From: Lysinibacillus louembei
GTDB taxonomy: Bacteria > Bacillota > Bacilli > Bacillales_A > Planococcaceae
Direction: 5' to 3'
Assembly (NCBI RefSeq): GCF_033880585.1
Contig: NZ_CP137624.1
Span: 3,879,501 to 3,943,500, forward strand
Length of the DNA: 64,000 bases
The number at the start of each line of letters is the position of its first letter. Positions within the stretch are counted from its first letter, which is position 1. The notes beneath the pieces were generated by a model. The model was not told the DNA's origin and did no database searches. It saw only the letters and a list, made by a program, of their open reading frames with translations. This document shows positions 61,537 through 64,000 of the stretch, one piece after another. The translations under genes were made by a program, and so were the position numbers.

Positions 61537-62334
61537 CTATCTACTTTTTTTCACTAATTTGCGCTCTACAAATTCCACAAGCTGATACATGATTGTGGCA
61601 AATACAGCAATAATCATCAATGCTAAAAATACAAGATTGAAATTAAACACTTGGAAGCCATAAATAATTAAATAGCCTAGCCCTTTTGCCGACACAAGAA
61701 ATTCCCCAACGATTACCCCAACCCAAGATAGCCCAACATTGACCTTTAATGTCGAGATAATAGTAGGAAATGATGCTGGTAAAATGGCCTCTTTAAAAAT
61801 TTGTGCACGGTTAGCATTAAAGGTTTGTAGCACCTTTACATAATTTGTATCTACTTCGGTAAAAGCTGTATATATAACAATGGTGGAAATGATAACGGAA
61901 ATAATAGCGCCCATTGTAATAATCGATGTCATACCAGGTCCCATCGCCACAATTAATATAGGGCCAAGCGCCACTTTAGGCATCGCATTTAAAACGACAA
62001 GATAAGGGTCTGCCACTTTCGAGAAAAAAGGAGACCACCATAAAATTGCCGCAATAATTGTGCCAAGCAATGTGCCAATAATAAAGCCCAATACCGTTTC
62101 AAATAGTGTAATATTGACATGTAGCATTAGCGTGCCATCTGACCACTTTTCAATAAATAGATGCCATACTTTTGATGGTGCACTAAAAATAAGTGGATCG
62201 ACCCAACGATTGGACGAGGCAAACTCCCATAAACCGAGAAAGCTGAGAAGAATGATTACTTGAATAAGTCGAACAATATATTTTTCTTTTTTCAATGCTC
62301 TTTTATACTGTTCATGAAGAAGTTGAATGTTCAA
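61537..62334 (-). CDS. ABC transporter permease (SsuC/TauC/ThiX type)
   Basis: Inner-membrane permease of about 265 residues with six helices. The permease signature EAA-like loop is [40 protein letters not shown] and [14 protein letters not shown] are typical of the nitrate/sulfonate/taurine/thiamine-precursor group. The frame is open to 62400, but AAGGAG is best placed for a TTG at 62334, inside the end of the ATPase gene (23-base overlap). The substrate is unknown. Confidence 0.88.
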   Translation of the reverse strand: MNIQLLHEQYKRALKKEKYIVRLIQVIILLSFLGLWEFASSNRWVDPLIFSAPSKVWHLFIEKWSDGTLMLHVNITLFETVLGFIIGTLLGTIIAAILWWSPFFSKVADPYLVVLNAMPKVALGPILIVAMGPGMTSIITMGAIISVIISTIVIYTAFTEVDTNYVKVLQTFNANRAQIFKEAILPASFPTIISTLKVNVGLSWVGVIVGEFLVSAKGLGYLIIYGFQVFNFNLVFLALMIIAVFATIMYQLVEFVERKLVKKSR

Positions 62335-63082
62335 GGCTTTCAAGCTCCTTCCAAACGCTTTGGAAAAATGCACCATAACTCGCATGTGTACGCGCTTCAA
62401 ATGGTGTCAAAGCGGCTAATTGTTGCGGCACATCAAATATTTTATGAATCGTGCCAGGCTTTGCACTCATCAAAATAATACGGTCGCTCATAGCGATCGC
62501 TTCACCAATATCATGCGTCACTAGAATTGCCGTTTTTTCATAGCTTTTCAGCATGGCGCATACTAAATCCTCAAGCTTTAATTTTGATTTATAATCCAAC
62601 GCTGAAAACGGCTCATCTAATAATAATATTTTAGGATTCACCGCTAATGTCCTTGCTAATGCAACGCGTTGCCGCATCCCGCCGGATAACTGTCTTGGAT
62701 ATTTTTTTTCAACGTTAGGTAAGCCAACAGCATCGAGCAATTGCTGTGCTGTTTGTTTTGCCTGTGCTTCCTCATGTTTGAGCAGTTTTAAACCAAGCAT
62801 GACATTTTCCTCAATTGTTTTCCACGGAAATAAGTAATCTTGCTGTAGCATATAGCCAATCGACATACTTTGACTATTTCCCTCAACTACAATATCGCCT
62901 ACTGTTGGCTCTAGCAAACCTGCCATAATTGAAAGCAATGTCGATTTTCCACAGCCACTCGCCCCTAAAATTGAAACAAACTCACCATGCGCAACAGAAA
63001 AATGAATATCGCGCAATGCCTCTGTCGCTACCTCTTGTGAAAAATACGTATGAGAAATATGATTGACTGTTAGCATCGCCAT
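62312..63082 (-). CDS. ABC transporter ATP-binding protein (SsuB/TauB type)
   Basis: ATPase of 256 residues: Walker [11 protein letters not shown]-loop [12 protein letters not shown], signature [16 protein letters not shown], Walker [13 protein letters not shown] and the switch His in LVTHDIGEA. It belongs to the nitrate/sulfonate/taurine/HMP importers. It starts one base after the stop of the truncated binding-protein gene and overlaps the permease gene. Confidence 0.93.
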   Translation of the reverse strand: MAMLTVNHISHTYFSQEVATEALRDIHFSVAHGEFVSILGASGCGKSTLLSIMAGLLEPTVGDIVVEGNSQSMSIGYMLQQDYLFPWKTIEENVMLGLKLLKHEEAQAKQTAQQLLDAVGLPNVEKKYPRQLSGGMRQRVALARTLAVNPKILLLDEPFSALDYKSKLKLEDLVCAMLKSYEKTAILVTHDIGEAIAMSDRIILMSAKPGTIHKIFDVPQQLAALTPFEARTHASYGAFFQSVWKELESLEHSTSS

Positions 63083-63083
63083 A

Positions 63084-63557
63084 TTAATTCAGCGCTTTCT
63101 CAGCAAATGAAGTATCTACAAATTCATTATAATCCATTCTTCGCGGTAGCTCGCCTGCTTGCTCAATAACATCCTGTAGCAGCTCCCATTCTGCCTCATC
63201 TAAAATAGGATTTTTAGCATATGATTCCTGCGCTCTATAACGCTCAACAACGGTAGCTATTAAAGACAGCTCTGTATTTTCAAAATAAGGAGCAATTGAC
63301 TTCGCTACATCTTCTGCACTATTTGCATAAACATAATTTTGTGCCTTTTGAATAGCACGTGTAAAGCTTTCAGCAACTTCTGCCTGCTCCTCTAAATAAC
63401 TTTTCTTTGACATGAATGTCGTATATGGTAAATGCCCTGATTGCGCACCAAAAGAAGCAACAATATGTCCAACTCCTTCTAGCTCAAAAAGGCTTGCAGT
63501 AGGTTCAAACAATTGCACAAAATCACCTGTTCCTGAAGCAAAGGCTAAAGGATACAA
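63084..63557 (-). pseudogene. ABC transporter substrate-binding protein, 5'-truncated
   Basis: The remaining 157 residues are the C-terminal half of an SsuA/NMT1-type binding protein (FASGTGDFVQLFEPTASLFE, GHLPYTTFMSKKSYLEE, DYNEFVDTSFAEKAL). Members normally have about 320 residues with a lipoprotein signal; here a TAG lies three codons before the first family-like residue, and the sequence upstream is unrelated. There is no ribosome binding site. The importer has therefore lost its own receptor unless another gene supplies it. Confidence 0.8.
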
Positions 63558-63876
63558 AAAACACTACCTTTTATAAAACAAGTCGAAGTAATTTACATTG
63601 ATATAATTTTATTGTGAAAATTCATCAATAGTTACGTATGTACTTTTATTTCACTGATATTGTTTACCTTGTTCTACAAATGGGATAGATTGTTAAACAT
63701 CTTCTATACTTTAAATAAAAATAAAGTTTGTAAAAAAATTTTTCAATAGAATGAAACTTATTTTCCCTTTTTCCGTCAGTACAGGACAATTGCTTGAAGG
63801 AGGTTTTTTAAACTTACTAACTAACAGTAAAATCGAATAAGCGTTTGCAATACGATAAAAGAAAGGAAGATAGAAA
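63558..63876. other. AT-rich stretch to the right of the truncation point
   Basis: No gene is recognised. GAAGGAGG (63796-63803) is followed by no useful start codon. The change from coding to unrelated AT-rich sequence near 63557 suggests an insertion or deletion boundary, but no terminal inverted repeat is seen. Confidence 0.4.
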
Positions 63877-64000
63877 ATGAAGAAAATAATATGGTACCTG
63901 TGGAGTGGACACTTGAAAAAGAGTGTGCACTTCACAGGTATTTTTTATATACTTGATTCTCAAGCAACTAAAGGACGGACAACAACGATGAGTAAACAAT
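63877..64000 (+). CDS. Leader ORF with internal terminator, continuing in frame to the window edge
   Basis: ATG at 63877 follows AAAGGAAG and reads MKKIIWYLWSGHLKKSV. A strong hairpin lies inside it, and the frame stays open through a second start (ATG at 63988, reading MSKQ, behind AAGGACGG) to the end of the window. This is the layout of translation-dependent attenuators in front of some antibiotic-resistance genes; which gene follows cannot be seen. I do not recognise the leader peptide. Confidence 0.5.
   Translation, partial: MKKIIWYLWSGHLKKSVHFTGIFYILDSQATKGRTTTMSKQ
63895..63946 (+). terminator. Attenuator-like terminator in the right-end leader
   Basis: TACCTGTGGAGTGGACACT (63895-63913) pairs with AGTGTGCACTTCACAGGTA (63922-63940), two mismatches, and six T follow at 63941-63946. 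It lies between the leader ribosome binding site and that of the downstream gene. Confidence 0.7.
63988..64000 (+). CDS. Start of an unidentified gene (13 bases)
   Basis: ATG at 63988 (MSKQ) has AAGGACGG about nine bases upstream. Only four codons are inside the window, so no product can be named. It shares the frame of the leader ORF. Confidence 0.35.

Noticed and set aside
62440-62465. Fourth copy of the GTGCCAGGC repeat
   Set aside because: Only GTGCCAGGC matches, inside the ATPase coding sequence; the palindrome and flanks are absent.

Overview
The window comes from the chromosome of an endospore-forming, low-GC Gram-positive bacterium. Gene order follows, in reverse, the Bacillus subtilis stretch from pycA/ctaA through ylb, mra/dcw, ftsAZ, spoIIG, sigG and ylm to divIVA and ileS. 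Several departures suggest the Lysinibacillus/Planococcaceae side of the Bacillales: murE, murG and murB are missing from the division cluster, a dapF-dapL pair is inserted, and the dispersed repeats are of a kind I associate with that group. The family assignment is inference. Most genes lie on the minus strand; there is no rRNA or tRNA gene and no intact insertion sequence.

Layout, left to right. 1-5.3 kb: 5' part of ileS with its T-box leader, divIVA, ylmH, ylmG, sepF, ylmE, ylmC. 5.5-7.9 kb: sigG, sigE, spoIIGA (sporulation sigma factors). 8.2-13.6 kb: ftsZ, ftsA, sbp, two DUF881 genes, divIB. 13.7-23.2 kb: spoVE, murD, mraY, spoVD, pbpB, ftsL, rsmH, mraZ. 23.3-30.6 kb: bshC, a DUF3397 membrane protein, panE, an acyl-CoA carboxylase beta subunit with a small biotin carrier, an RsfA/GerR regulator, an enoyl-CoA hydratase-like gene, rpmF and ylbN. 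30.7-43.6 kb: ylb-type genes (tmcAL, sepM, ylbJ, coaD, rsmD, ylbG, ylbF, ylbC and a YugN-like gene), interrupted by a GDPD-like pseudoenzyme, a hydroxyacid dehydrogenase and a MurE homologue. 43.6-55 kb: an EamA transporter, an Lrp regulator, and the cytochrome caa3 genes (DUF420, ctaG, ctaF, ctaE, ctaD, ctaC, ctaA) split by dapF-dapL. 55-61.2 kb: pycA, ftsW, ylaN, ylaL-like, ylaI. 61.2-64 kb: a 20-bp tandem repeat, an ABC transporter whose binding-protein gene has lost its 5' half, and a leader ORF with a terminator-like hairpin in front of a gene that leaves the window.

The genes form three main functional blocks. One is division and wall synthesis (MraY, MurD, FtsL, PbpB, FtsW, DivIB, FtsA, FtsZ, SepF, DivIVA), with the sporulation pair SpoVD/SpoVE embedded in it. 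The second is mother-cell and forespore transcription (SpoIIGA processes pro-SigE; SigG acts later). The third is aerobic respiration (heme A synthase, caa3 oxidase and its assembly factors) with pyruvate carboxylase. The most informative oddities are the GDPD-like protein lacking catalytic residues, the split between the murE-less division cluster and a distant MurE with a DAP-type motif plus dapF-dapL, phased ResD-like boxes before ctaA, several undescribed-looking repeat families, and the right-end attenuator beside a truncated gene. No complete new system is visible; the attenuator-controlled gene is cut by the window edge.
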